DNA from: Jaltomata sinuosa | Taxonomy: Eukaryota > Streptophyta > Magnoliopsida > Solanales > Solanaceae | NCBI GenBank assembly: GCA_003996215.1 | Contig: QJPP01007220.1 | Coordinates: 930,001 to 994,000 of the forward strand | Direction of reading: 5' to 3' | Length of the DNA stretch: 64,000 nt | Part shown: positions 1-12,000 of the stretch, piece after piece | Layout of the letters: each line of letters starts with the position of its first letter | Position numbering within the stretch: position 1 is the stretch's first letter | Translations under genes and position numbers: made by a program | The notes under the pieces: model-generated | The model's database searches: none | Told to the model about the DNA's origin: nothing | Seen by the model: the letters and a program-made list of their open reading frames with translations, nothing else

Positions 1-82
1 CTAACATTTTCAAAATCTGTGGCCAAACGCTAACAAAGTATGTGAATTTATTCGTAGGTTGCTCAAGACATAGTCTTTCTAC

Positions 83-237
83 TTTCCTTTTTCTATTTTG
101 TCATTCTGTTGAGAATATTAGTATTTGTTCCCATCAGTCTCTCTGATATGTGCCTTTCCTTTTTCTATTTTGCCATTCTGTTGAGAATACTAGTATTTGT
201 TCCCATCAGTCTCTCTGATATATGCCTTTCCTTTTTC
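83..237. repeat. 71-bp tandem duplication upstream of CCCH gene
   Basis: A unit starting TTTCCTTTTTCTATTTT at 83 recurs at 154 with a few substitutions (period 71) and a third partial start lies near 226. It lies in the leader or leader-intron region of the downstream CCCH zinc-finger gene. The reading frame through it is incidental. Confidence 0.8.
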
Positions 238-525
238 TTTGAGAATCAGAAGATAAGTGTCCTTTTTGTGTCTTCTCTGTGTGGTGAGTTGTGTTTTTGT
301 TATTGTGGTAATGATAATTCTTGGCTGTGCATATATTCTAATTTGTACAGTAAGTTAAATTCTGTCAATAAAGCAACTGCTTCGTGAACCTGCAAACGTG
401 CCATTGAATTTAAGTTTTCATCAGTTGTCACAGAAGGTTGTTTTTTTCTGGGCTGCTCTAGATTTACAGTGATAGATTTTGCTTGATTTGTTGTGTTGTG
501 TTGTGATACTAATGCTTGATTTTCT

Positions 526-558
526 TCTCTTTCAGTTGGTATATATTGAACTACAAAC
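526..558 (+). other. Probable leader intron acceptor and short 5' UTR of CCCH gene
   Basis: A pyrimidine-rich stretch ends in TTTCAG at 535, preceded by a branch-point-like TACTAAT near 508. This leaves a 23-base exon leader before the ATG at 559. The first, non-coding exon would lie in positions 1-300 or outside the window. The splice site is inferred from its form only. Confidence 0.55.
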
Positions 559-2670
559 ATGAACATGAATCATCTGACTGTTGAAACTGAAGATATTCTT
601 GCTAGCTTGCTCGAATTTGCAGCCAACAATGATATAGATGCTTTTAAAAGATGGATTGAGCGTGATCTATCCAGTATTCATGAGGTTGGGTTGTGGTATG
701 GGCGCAAAAAGGGCTCAAGGCAAATGGTTCTCGAGCATAGAACCCCTTTAATGGTTGCTGCTATGTATGGTAGTATTGATGTTTTAAAACTGATTCTTTC
801 TCTACCTGGAGTTGATGTGAATCGTTCTTGTGGCCGTGACAATAGCACTGCCCTTCATTGTGCTGCCTCAGGTGGATCTTTGAATGCTGTTGATGCTGTC
901 AAACTGCTTATAGAAGCTGGTGCTGACCCAAACTTCAAAGATGCCAATGGTGATCGCCCTCTTGATGTTATAGTTATTTATCCGAAGGATCACACCGTGA
1001 TATCTTGCCTAGAAAATTTGCTCAAAACTGATGCTATGGGAGATTGCAACCTGAGGGTGTCTATGGCCAGTTCAAACACAAATTCTCCTCCACTTTCGCC
1101 TTCTCTTGGAAATAGATCTCCATCTTCTGCTTCAGATACAACTTCTTCTCCGAGGAGTGCAAAATCTAGTGATCTCCCTGTGCCCTCTCCTTCAGAGAAA
1201 AAAGAATACCCTATTGATCCCTCCTTGCCTGACATAAAAAACAGCATCTACTCCACAGATGAATTTAGGATGTTCTCGTTTAAGATCAAGCCTTGCTCTC
1301 GTGCATACTCCCATGATTGGACTGAATGTCCATTTGTCCATCCAGGTGAAAATGCTCGAAGAAGAGATCCAAGAAAGTACCACTACAGCTGTGTACCTTG
1401 CCCTGAGTTTCGCAAGGGAGCCTGCCGACGAGGGGACATGTGTGAATATGCTCATGGGGTTTTTGAGTGCTGGTTACATCCTGCGCAATATCGAACTCGC
1501 CTTTGTAAAGATGGTATAAAGTGCGATAGAAGAGTTTGTTTCTTTGCCCACACGCAGGAGGAACTCAGGCCACTGTATGTCTCTACTGGTTCTGCTGTTC
1601 TGTCACCTCGATCAAATACTTCTGCTGCCAATGCAATAGATTTTGCTGCTGCAATGGGCCTAATACCAGGTTCTCCATCTTCAGTCTCTGTCATGTCTCC
1701 GTCAGCCTTCACTCCTCCAATGTCTCCCTCGGCTAATGGTGTTTCAAACATGGGCTGGCCACCACAAAATGTCCCAGCTTTGCATCTTCCTGGCAGCAAT
1801 CTTCAGTCCAGTCGCTTGCGGTCATCACTAAATGCAAGAGATATCCCTGCTAAAGACCTGACTATGTTGTCAGATTTTGATGTGCAGCAACAGCAGCTAC
1901 TAAATGGACTGTCTTGCTTATCCCAGTCCTGCATGAGTCCTAATTCTTTTAACCGTTCAGTTCGTCCTAAAACCTTAACCCCTTCGAATCTCGAGGATTT
2001 GTTCTCTGCTGAGGGCTCATCTCCTAGATATTCTGATCAAGCATTAGCTCAAGCTGTTTTTTCCCCTACCCACAAGTCAGCAGTTTTCAACCATTTCCAT
2101 CAGCAGCAGCAGGCCATGTTATCTCCGATTAATACAAAATTTTCACCAAGAAATGTTGACAATCCTCTATTGCAGGGCTCTTTTGGAGTTCCATCATCGC
2201 GGAGTATGTCTCCCCGAGGAATGGAACCAATCTCACCAATGAGTTCCCGTGTCTCAATACTTTCTCAAGGTGACAAGCATCATCAATTCAGGAGTCTCAG
2301 CTCTCGTGATCTTGGCTCCAGTGCTGCCTCTGCCATTGTTGGCTCTCCGTCAGATGCTTGGCCAAACTGGGGTATAGCTTCGGGAAAGCCAGACTGGGCT
2401 GTCAATAGCAACGAGTTTGGTACGCTAAGGAGATCATCATCATTTGAGCTTGCCAACAATGGAGAAGAACCTGATCTATCTTGGGTCCAATCTCTTGTCA
2501 AAGAATCACCGCAGGAAATTAAGGACAAACCTGCATCTCGTGTATCAGTCCTTACAGGTTCTGGTGCAGACATCAGCGAAGGCTCAACATCAGGTTCCCA
2601 GATTGAACAATTTGATCAACTAGGTGCATGGGTGGAGCAAATGAAGCTTGATCAGCTATTAGCTCAGTAA
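559..2670 (+). CDS. Ankyrin-repeat tandem CCCH zinc-finger protein (RR-TZF type)
   Basis: This intronless coding region gives a 703-residue protein. Residues about 62-150 form two to three ankyrin repeats (TPLMVAAMYG, TALHCAASGG). They are followed by a Ser/Pro-rich linker and an arginine-rich zinc-finger region. Two fingers are clear: C281-X7-C289-X5-C295-X3-H299 and C316-X5-C322-X4-C327-X3-H331, the spacing of plant RR-TZF proteins. An upstream Cys/His cluster (about 246-261) is the usual plant-specific RR region. The long C-terminal half is rich in Ser, Pro and Gln and ends in a Leu-containing AWVEQMKLDQLLAQ, a possible nuclear export signal. Family members (Arabidopsis C3H30/C3H66 group) shuttle between nucleus and cytoplasmic granules, bind or turn over mRNA, and act in stress and hormone responses. 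The role here is inferred from the family. The ATG at 559 is followed by a second at 565, so the start could shift by two codons. Confidence 0.95.
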   Translation: MNMNHLTVETEDILASLLEFAANNDIDAFKRWIERDLSSIHEVGLWYGRKKGSRQMVLEHRTPLMVAAMYGSIDVLKLILSLPGVDVNRSCGRDNSTALHCAASGGSLNAVDAVKLLIEAGADPNFKDANGDRPLDVIVIYPKDHTVISCLENLLKTDAMGDCNLRVSMASSNTNSPPLSPSLGNRSPSSASDTTSSPRSAKSSDLPVPSPSEKKEYPIDPSLPDIKNSIYSTDEFRMFSFKIKPCSRAYSHDWTECPFVHPGENARRRDPRKYHYSCVPCPEFRKGACRRGDMCEYAHGVFECWLHPAQYRTRLCKDGIKCDRRVCFFAHTQEELRPLYVSTGSAVLSPRSNTSAANAIDFAAAMGLIPGSPSSVSVMSPSAFTPPMSPSANGVSNMGWPPQNVPALHLPGSNLQSSRLRSSLNARDIPAKDLTMLSDFDVQQQQLLNGLSCLSQSCMSPNSFNRSVRPKTLTPSNLEDLFSAEGSSPRYSDQALAQAVFSPTHKSAVFNHFHQQQQAMLSPINTKFSPRNVDNPLLQGSFGVPSSRSMSPRGMEPISPMSSRVSILSQGDKHHQFRSLSSRDLGSSAASAIVGSPSDAWPNWGIASGKPDWAVNSNEFGTLRRSSSFELANNGEEPDLSWVQSLVKESPQEIKDKPASRVSVLTGSGADISEGSTSGSQIEQFDQLGAWVEQMKLDQLLAQ

Positions 2671-3204
2671 AAACATCCTTACTTTTCATTTTACCGATCC
2701 TTGACATTATCAAAGCATAAGGTTTTGGAAATGCTCACTGGTTTTGATTCTTGGTGTTGGCTTGGGAGCAAGACAAATCAGAGAACAAGCCAGCAGATTA
2801 TTTTTCTAATTTGATTTAAAGCAGGTATAAGAGAAAAATCGATTTACGCGAGTTTTCTCTCCAACATTACTGTATGTAGACTCTTACTCATAAGAAAATT
2901 TTACCCTTGTTTATTTGGATCAGTGTACTGAAAGCAGTTTGTCATTTTTTGTGACAATTATGTATTAACATGAAATTATTTCATCTGAATTTTGATTAAT
3001 GTGTTGATTTTTTTGGTCCATACTCTTATTTTGGATGGAAAAAGAAACACAAAAAGAAGGTATCCTTCTGGTGTAGATAAGTATTTCTGAATTTTGATGT
3101 TGTTGTTTGGAATAATGTTAGTGCTAGTCTGCTATAAGGTGCTGTGTAAAGGTAGATAAGAAAGCTTTCTGATTAGATGTTGATGTAAATTTGGAACAAG
3201 AATT
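2671..3204 (+). other. 3' UTR and downstream spacer of CCCH gene
   Basis: AT-rich sequence after the TAA stop, probably the 3' UTR to roughly 2990. I see no further gene, repeat or RNA here. Confidence 0.4.
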
Positions 3205-3410
3205 CCATATTCCTTTAGCATTGTCCTGGCCAGCTTGCGTTCATCTCGACTATCTTTCATGATATTTGCTACCTTCCACCAGTGAGTGCGCCTACCAAGG
3301 CTGAGACAGATAGAAAGATGAAAAGAAATCAACTGATGTTTTTCGACTCTGTTGGAATTTGAACTTTGGTTTCCAATAATGTCGGAGCTAGGATTTTATG
3401 CAGGGGGATT
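3205..3410 (+). mobile_element. SINE family B remnant
   Basis: It matches the same family as copies at 6361 and 35103. Shared blocks are CCAGCTTGCGTTCATCTCGAC, CTACCAAGGCTGAGACAGAT, AAGAAATCA and a degenerate GGAATTTGAAC near the tail. Diverged and truncated. Confidence 0.65.
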
Positions 3411-5914
3411 CAAAAAGCAATTTTTGAATTTGAATTGCCATTTTACTAGAATTTTCTCTTATGTTAGGGGGATTCAACTGTTTCTGTTTGTATATAATCA
3501 AAACTATTTAGCTTTTATGCTATTTGCATAGTATAATTTTTCAGCGAACGGTATTCAATTAAACCCCTTTTTTTCCAAGCTACCTTCACCATTGGTATTC
3601 AAGATTTTCATTCACTTCATTGACCACTTGATCACGCTCTTGGATGTGACACATTTATTCCATCCTTAAATCAATAAATTTATCTTGGAGAGTGATAGGA
3701 TTCTTACTTACAATACATGGAAATGCTTAGCTGTGGACTTGTGGAGGATCCTAAAAGTTGGATGTGATGTTGTGGTGAATATTTTTTTTATTAGATTAGG
3801 AATAATGAATCCTTATATTCTAAGATATAATTATGATAGTGGAACTTCATGGCAATATATAATAGTAATTCATTAGATGCTGTGAACTTTTATGTGCATG
3901 TGGACTTTGGTATAAAGAATTTCTTTCGGCTAAAATATTGGTTTAAGTAACCCTACTCTAAACAAAGGTTTTTCTCATCGCGAATCAGTGAGAAATTTAT
4001 ATTATAAAACATGATTTTTTCACTCATTTCTCACCGAATTAACTCACCAAGAAAATACATGGTGGGAAACAGATTCTCACTAAAATAGTGAAAAACTTCC
4101 TAATTTTTCTATATGAAAACATTATTATTTTTTCTTTTCTCACCGATTCAATCAAAATATTTATGAGAATAGTCACTAAATATTTTTCAGTAATTCTTTT
4201 TTTAGTAGTATAAGTCCCTTTGGAGATATTATAAAATAAAAATGATACGTAGAAGATTAGCATGATCCTGCATGAGGATGATACATATATATTATTTAAC
4301 CATGATTAATTGATAATGATTTAATAAAGGGAAAAAGCAAGATGTCCCTTTAGGTTGGTGGATTTATCCTTTTTCTTTATGTTCTTTTATTGATGAAAGT
4401 TATACCTTTGGTCTTGAATTAACCAAATGTCATCATATTTGAGAATATGTAAATGAAAAGGACTGAAAATTCAGTAGTTGAAAATAACTTTTTTTTTAAA
4501 TGAATAATCATAAGCTAAAAAACTCATTTGTTTTTTTCTTAATTATGAGTCTCTTTAGGACAATGAAGAGGCAAAGTAGAGAAACAGATAGAAAAAGAAA
4601 ATCATTTTTTTTAAATATTGGCCCTTTATAATTAAATTTGTGATGCCTTATGAGGGGTAATTAGTAATAATTTAATTATGATATTAAATTGTAGAGCTCA
4701 AGGAAAAGGAATTACTCCGTATTATGCATCAAACCTCTCTGTATAATATTCTGCTATAACAATCAAAAAATTACCCAGATAAACAACGTCGATTTTATTT
4801 GACGAAAAGAGTAACTATTATGATGCGATATAATTAAAGTAATCTTATAAAAAGAAAACAACTATCATATTCAATTCAACTAGGTTTCTGAAGTCAAATG
4901 TTGATTTGGAATTGACATGATTCCAGTTTCTTCAAATTAATTATAAATAAAATGGACATTTCATTTATTTATTTTATTTTTGTTTATTTGTTTGTCTATG
5001 AAGTTTTGAATTTGATAGGATCTTTATTGTTATTTTTTTCTTCTTTTTTTTTTCTGGTGGAAAAGTAATACTTTGACCATAACATAACCTTTTTTGGAAA
5101 CATTACATCATTATAATGAAAAAATGTTGGAGCTAAGTTTCTTTTATTTAGTGAAAAAGAATAAATAATTGAGGTGTAGATAGAGGGGTTTCCTTGTGTG
5201 ATAATAGTACAAATATTTGCTAATTTTTGGCTTTTTGAAAAAAATTGCTTTACCTCAAAGTGGAATTTTTTGGCTGTTAGAAAAACAAAATTGCTTTTGG
5301 GCCTAATTATACATTCATAAAGGGTGCTAGCTAATTAGACGGTCCATTAATTAGTCCAACTTTTGACTCTAACGATGTTTATATAAATACCATTATGAGT
5401 GTTGGAAGATGTATACTAAAAACCTAAAAACAGCTAAGGTTAGGGTTTATTCTGCATTCATTCTAGTACAAAGGGAATCCATCCACTTTGTGACGATTTC
5501 AACGACCGATAACACAAGTCGTGATTGCTACAGATCCAATTCCACTAAGGAGAAACCTAAAGACCTAAACTAGTATTTACATTCTTGAATACAATTAACA
5601 TCTATAAATTTGAATTAGTCGAGTCGTAAAATAAATATCGAACATCGAGTAGGAAACCAAAAAGGATCAACCATACTCCTTGCACTACCAGTCTACCTTT
5701 AGCCTTTAAGGTCTATGACTTTAGACCTCTTGTTTTGTTAACTTATACATCTTTTGGCAAAACAAAAGTTCATGAATTTGGCCTAATGTTTCCAGCACAT
5801 TAATGCTATATATGTACCTTGAAAGGACAAAAGGAAATTAATAGCAAAAGGGTTAGTTTTGTGCTGTTTTCTGGCTAGAGGATAGTACCTTATTTTATGA
5901 AAGGAACTTGACAT
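3411..5914. other. Gene-free AT-rich intergenic DNA
   Basis: Nothing coding is supported. Around 3380-3600 there is a dispersed repeat beginning GTCGGAGCTAGGATT with GGGGGATTCA blocks, similar in kind to the sequence at 62010. Around 4000-4200 short inverted TCTCACCGA/TCGGTGAGA-like blocks suggest a decayed foldback element. The rest is unrecognised. Confidence 0.4.
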
Positions 5915-6100
5915 TCAACTCACCACCCAGTCGTAATGGAATGGATGAGATTCCTTCGTCCTTAATTAGAAGTCTTGTATTCGAAATATCTTGGCATACA
6001 ACACCTCCCCCCTTAATGGCACCTACGAGACACAAATTTAGATTAGTCGGACGAGTAAATTTCGATACTAGATGGAAGAACTTTCACTATCTAATTTAGA
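5915..6100 (+). mobile_element. SINE family C fragment
   Basis: It contains CCTTCGTCCTTAATTAGAAG, TCTTGTATTCGAAAT (decayed B box), CCCCCCTTAATGG and TTTAGATTAGTCGGACGAGT. These are the ordered blocks of a dispersed tRNA-type element also seen at 25790, 26000 and 56235 (reverse). Confidence 0.6.
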
Positions 6101-6360
6101 GGTGAAAATGATTTAAGTTTCTCTTTAGAGGTGAAACCAAAGCATTCAAGAATAAGTTAGGCATTCCTTGTATAGTAATGGTAGAAATCAGTCAGCTTTC
6201 CAACCATTACATGTGTTTTGTAACATTCATTATTTTTAGGTAGTGTAATCATCTTTCACCATCAAAATTCTAATTGGATCTATGACAAATTGACAATATC
6301 TTTTGCCAAACACCTTAATTGATTCTACTACCAAACATATGGAATGTTATTGCATAATTC

Positions 6361-6545
6361 ATGACGGTCGTGTTCGGACAAGCTTACGCATACATCTTGG
6401 TTACTCCATCAGGTACCTGCTATCTGGCCATCATCGTAGTTAACAGACAACTCTGTCTACCAAGGCTGAGGCAGATAAGAAGAAATCACCTGGTACTTTT
6501 GCCAATACTGGAATTTAAACCTGAGACCTGTAGGCCTATATATAA
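6361..6545 (+). mobile_element. SINE family B copy
   Basis: Ordered blocks GTGTTCGGACAAGCTTACG, CATCAGGTACCTGCTA, CTACCAAGGCTGAGGCAGAT, AAGAAATCACCTGGT and AATTTAAACCTGAGACC define the family. The last block is the tRNA-like B-box region seen on the opposite strand. It ends in a short AT-rich tail. Confidence 0.75.
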
Positions 6546-6584
6546 TACAATATATTTTTAAGGGTTCCTTGCTTGTTTCTTGGC

Positions 6585-6895
6585 ATAATACGTAAACAAA
6601 CACTCAAACTTGGTCTCAGCTGGCAAGTAAGCAACTCCAACTTTGAAAGTGCACATCTAGACACCTCAACTTGGTCTCAACTGGCAACAAATACTCCAAC
6701 TCGTCCCCACTATGTCTCGTGAACACCTGACGTTGACGTGACACATATATTTTGGAGGTGTCTAGATCATCATTTTGTAAGTTGGAGTGTTTGACCGACA
6801 CCATAGAGACGAGTTGGTGTGTCTAGATGTGAACTCTCAAAGTTAGAATACTTACTTGTCAGCTAAGATCAAATTTGAGTGTCCACTTATGTATT
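6585..6895. mobile_element. Long-TIR foldback MITE
   Basis: The left arm reads ACACTCAAACTTGGTCTCAG, with GGCAAGTAAGC and CACATCTAGACACC following. The right arm repeats these blocks as an inverted copy ending near GATCAAATTTGAGTGTCC. Each arm is over 100 bases, so the element folds into one long imperfect hairpin. No transposase is encoded. Confidence 0.8.
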
Positions 6896-7671
6896 ATGTA
6901 TTTGCTATACTTGTTCATGGATGACATAGAAGTGGAATTTCTGCAAATAATACATCATTATAATGAACAAAAGTTGGAATGAGGTCTCTTTCATTAAAGA
7001 AATTGAGGTGTATCATACATATATTTGTGTATATTCCATTTTGAATGGCTTAGTCATCCTCCATTTTCACCATTCTACTTATAACATTTACTATGGTCTT
7101 AGACTATGCCAACCCCACTCCAGAATCTGTAAATGGAAATCTAACTTTGTGAGTGAATTTCTATCTTATTAATTAATGCACTCTGATAGTTCAAAAGTCG
7201 AGTTAAATGTCTGAATGGTCACTAAATTTATAGTAATTGTCCATCAACTATCACGTGATTAAACTTATAATATCTTATCAATTTATAATTGTTGCTACTA
7301 TCAAACAACTTACTATAGGCATTCAACTCCCGAAAAGTCCCACAAACTGTCTGAAAGTGGAAAAAGAGAACAAAATTCTCATTATCGCGAATGTACAAGA
7401 TTGAATCCAAAGGGGAAGAACACATTTACTAGTTATATCATCCACAATTACTTAAATCTCGAGACGTTCTTCGAACCAAAATTATATACTTTTATTAAGA
7501 TAGGCTCGGAACTCTATGAATCGTGATTCAATTAAGATAGGGGGGATTTCTGTCATTGAACATTCTTTTTCTAAATAGAAGTTAAATCCATTTGTTAAAA
7601 AAAAAAAAAGAGATAGGAAATTAAATCCATTTCTATTTTTTTTGGTTAAAAAAAGTTAAATCCATTAATTA

Positions 7672-7708
7672 TGCCCCCACTCCCCCACCCACCCCCAACC
7701 CCCACCTC
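7672..7708 (-). repeat. C-rich tract, G-quadruplex-capable on minus strand
   Basis: Five or more C runs of 3-5 bases separated by single A or AA/T spacers. The minus strand therefore has at least four G3+ tracts with short loops. It lies about 1.3 kb upstream of the LPAT2 start. Confidence 0.6.
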
Positions 7709-7964
7709 ATATATTTCCTCCTCAACCACATCCATAAATACGCCCTATAAATTTTCATGATATCTATTAATACACCACCTGTATGTGTCTGCTTGTGAAA
7801 ATGGCAAGTAGTTTGAAATTTATGATTTTTAAAAATTATTATATATAATGCGTCAATCTTTTATAAAAGTGTATAATAGTATATAAAAAACACTTATACA
7901 TAATTATGAGCTAAATCGTATATAATGCTATATACTTTTTTGTCTTATGACGTAATTTCAGCTT

Positions 7965-8410
7965 ATCGAGGATATAACCTTAGATAGGAGGTTGTGAAGG
8001 ACATGAATTAGAATAGAAAGTTAGTAGGTAGTAGTGCGTTAATTTGTTATTCATCCTTATTAGTAGTTGTAGTATTGCTCCGATAGTTTTTTGTCCATTG
8101 ATTTCTGTTATTATTTGTTATTTCTTGTATCTCGACTATCATATTATTTTGTTGTAGTTACTGTTCTGTTACTATTTGTTGTTTCATTACTATCTGTTTT
8201 GTTATTGTCTTGTTACTATTTATTATTTTTCTTTACCATCTCTTATTTCTTGTACTTTGGTTACTTCCTTTTCTAGATTATTTTGCCCTTCAATCGAGGG
8301 TCTATTGGAAAAAACCTCTCTATATTTGATGTAGGGGTAAAATCTACTTACGCTCTAACCTCTCCAGATCCCACTTTGTGAGATTATATTGGGTCTGTGT
8401 CCTAAGTTTC
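7965..8410 (+). mobile_element. SINE family A (TS-like) with 5' pyrimidine-rich module
   Basis: The 3' part (about 8285-8400) has the TS-like blocks CAATCGAGGGTCTATTGGAA, ACCTCTC, AGGGGTAAAATCTAC, CCAGATCCCACTTTGTGAG and TTATATTGGGT. The 5' part (GGTTGTGAAGGACATGAATTAGA, then T-rich GTTACTATTTGTTGTTTC blocks) recurs in the same order at 22780-23030. The two parts therefore travel as one element of about 440 bp. Confidence 0.7.
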
Positions 8411-9033
8411 TTAGTTTAACTTGGCACGAAATTTTAAAAAATAAAAGGAGATTATTTAATTTTTGGCCTTTAATTAAAAATGTGTTTAGTCCTATAAATT
8501 TTGTGGTGTTAAACTTATCAGGTAGAATGTTGTAATTGAAAAACTTAGTAAATATAGAAAAAAATATTTAGATAAACCAAAAATAAAAATAAAATACTTA
8601 AATTGAGATAAAGAAAATAATTTTTTTATATTAAATTATATGATATAAATATTTTCTCTCAACAAACATAAAATGTAATTTTCTCATTATTTTAAATAAT
8701 AAATAAACTCAAAATAAAAAAAAGGAAACAAAAAGATAACCACGCCAAAGTAGTTATTTTAGGTGTTTTTTAGTTTAACCACTTGTGTAGTTGTAGTATT
8801 TAAATAAAACGAAAATACATTTTTAAATATTTATTTTTCAATCAAAAGTCAAAACCATCCAAACACGCCCTTATTACCCTCATTTCATCTTCTTTCAGCT
8901 CTCAGTCCAATTTTCTTGCTTCAGTTTCCGATTTATCTGTATAGATAAACGTATCTGCATTTCTTTTATACATACAAACATATATATATACACACACTAT
9001 TTTGTGTGTGGGGTGGGGTGGGGGTACTCATCA
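8411..9033 (+). promoter_or_regulatory. LPAT2 upstream region and leader
   Basis: AT-rich DNA with a CT-rich stretch TCTTCTTTCAGCTCTCAGTCC at 8888-8908 and a TATATATATA run near 8980. The last bases before the ATG hold three G runs (9010-9013, 9015-9018, 9020-9024). The exact transcription start is not visible. Confidence 0.4.
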
Positions 9034-12000
9034 ATGGCTATTGCAGCAGCAACTGTTATCCTCCCTATTGGAGTTGTATTTTTCATTTCTGGTCTTTTCA
9101 TCAATCTCATTCAGGTATTCCTTAGTACCCATCACTTGGGTTTCGCCCCCCCCCCCCTTTTTTTTTTTGTGTGTGTGTGTGTGCATTTTTTTTTTTTGGA
9201 AGTTTTTGCTTATCTGGGGTTCCTCTATTTCAAGAAAAAAAAAATGAAGTCTTTTTGTTTACCCCCTCTTCCAAAATAGTTGTTATGTTTCGGTTTTCGA
9301 GAACCTGATTAATTTTCTAATTTAAATTAGATTAGATTAGATTAGATTGAAGGAGAGCCTTGGAGTAACTAGTAAAGTTGTTGTAATGTGACAACAGTCT
9401 CTTGCAGAAATGCAAAGTAAGGCTGCGTACAATAGATCCTTGTGGTCGGGCCCTTTTCCGGACCCTGCGTATAGCGGGAGCTTTAGTGCACCGGGCTGCC
9501 CCTTTAAATTAGATTAGATTAATTCGATATTTAAACTTGAAATTTTAGATATTCAAAAACTATACCAAGCACCCAAGGGTGTAGGGTGTAGGGTGTAGGG
9601 TGTAGGGTGTAGGGTGTGGCGTAGTGGTCAATGAAGTGAGTTAAAGAATCATGAGGTGACACCGCAATCATTAAAAAGAAGCTACACCAAAAGTACTATA
9701 AATTGCAATTTTGGTCATATTGATATGATGAAAAAATACAATCTTCCGTTTTAATTTGTTTGTCCTACTTTCCTTTTTAATCTCTTTCAGAAAGAATGTC
9801 TCTTTACTTCTTTTTGTTAGTATCTCTTTACCTGACATGTTTAAGATTACCTTTGATACATTTAACATATTTTTAATTTAAGACCACAAGATTCAAAAGT
9901 TATTTGCTTTCTTAAACTCCGTCAAGCTAAAATAGGACAAACGAATTGAAACGGGTGGAGTATTAAAACGTTGGTAAAAGTTCATATCGTTTGACTCTCA
10001 AAAAGGAAATTGTGACAAGTATTTTGGAACGGAGGGAGTATCTATCTTTGGTTTGTTAAGTTTAATGGCAAATGCAGTATATACTACTACTAGTATTTAG
10101 ATAACCGTACATAATTAACTCTGTTTGTTCTTTATTTTGCTTTTCCTTGTTGAATACACGTATGAAATTGGTGAAATGGATTTTGATAAGGTGTTGAATT
10201 CCAGGCTGCTTGCTTTGTCCTTATACGGCCATTTTCAAAGAATACATACAGGAGGATCAATAGAATTTTTGCAGAACTTTTATGGTTGGAGCTTGTGTGG
10301 CTAGTTGATTGGTGGGCTGGTGTAAAGGTAATTCACTTCGATATATACTTTTTTTTATTTCAATAAGTTTATAGTTTTCTAATGATTTTGAAACAGGATA
10401 AGAGTTCATTTGTTTATATGCCAAGAAGAACAATAACACATACGTAGTGTAATAATTCCACAAGTGGAGTCTGAGGAGGGTAGGATGTACGCAGGCCTTA
10501 GCCGCCCTACCTTTGTGGGGGTAGAGGGGTTGTTTCCGAATGTAAATGTAAAAAGTGATGCCAAGAATGTAAATGTAAAAAGTCACATTCTTGGCGTATA
10601 AACCAATTGCCCAAACAAAAGGAAAGAGAGATAGAAAGAATTAAGAGGAACAAGGAGCTCTTTTCTTTTACATAATTGTCCTGTCATACTAGGATTTGTA
10701 CTCAGTGTTTGGCATCTCATCTGAAAGTAATAAAGAAATTTAATGTTACAAGTCACAAACCTTTACAAAGTGCGGGAATGAGGACATGAATTATGGATAT
10801 GGATTATCTAAGATAATTTCTTTTTTCTGTTCTATGCTGCTATGATGATTAGGCTTGTAATTTTTGGTATACCATCTATTTCATGATATCTCATTTGATT
10901 AAACGCAGTTATGTCAGTAACTGCAAAGTATAACATGTACACGAATTTTTCTTATTAAAAGAACTACATGTACTAATATTTCACCTCTTGAATGTCTTTT
11001 GAGGCAGGGTGTGTCTGTTACCATAAGCCTTTCTTGTACTTAGCAAGTTTTATAGTTTTGAAAGAGTAGCCTGTTTTGTTGGCTTGCAATTCTTATTAGC
11101 TTTCTGGACCAATGAGATTTGTGTCATTTTCGTGAAATGGTCCTTCCTGTGACATTTGCTTTCTACACAACTTTTGTTGTGACATTCTGCTCATTGTCTC
11201 AACAATTTGTGATCCCAAAAAAAGCATAAGACACCAACAGAATATTTTGAAATTGAAGTTACGCAACCATGACAGTGTTGTGAATGCAATCAATATATGG
11301 GGGTTAGTTCATTTCGCTAGAATGGGTTTAGCCACATTCTGAGAATGTGCTGTAATTATGTATAATAATTCCATAATCTAACTTCATTGAAATATTTGTA
11401 TGCACTGCTGTTAGATTTGTTATGTTCCTTTCATTGTGCTTGTTACCCTTTTCCTGAATATTTTGTGTGTTTCTCGTTGCTTTCGTGTCACACTTTACCT
11501 CTGTTTTTACCAAAATTCTGGATTGATCTCTTGGAAAATGGCAAAGGTTCTACTGATTTGAGATAAGAAGGGGAATATTATATACTTTTGATTTGCTTTC
11601 TGTCAGTTTCTTCTTATGTGTGCCACACGATACTTCTTTTCTCATTGACGAGTTAATCTGGTTGCAGATTAAATTGTACATGGACCCAGAAACTTTTAGA
11701 TTAATGGGTAAGTTGGATTCCATTTGCCATTTTACTCTACTGGTGTTCATAACTTATATTTTGTCAGGTTTCTTGAAGTAATGCTTATTGCTGGTCTGCT
11801 GGTTGAACTTTTCAGGTAAAGAACATGCCCTACTGATAGCAAATCACAGAAGTGACATTGATTGGCTTGTTGGATGGGTCTTAGCTCAGGTTTGCACGAT
11901 AATCGCCACTGTTTATGCTGAAACCTTAATCAAACAATCTGCTCTATGCAAACGTATCCATGTGATACTTGTATATCTAACTCCGTGCATGTCTCCTATT

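Noticed and set aside
1452..1799. 115-codon minus-strand frame opposite the CCCH gene
   Set aside because: A shadow of the clear zinc-finger coding frame.
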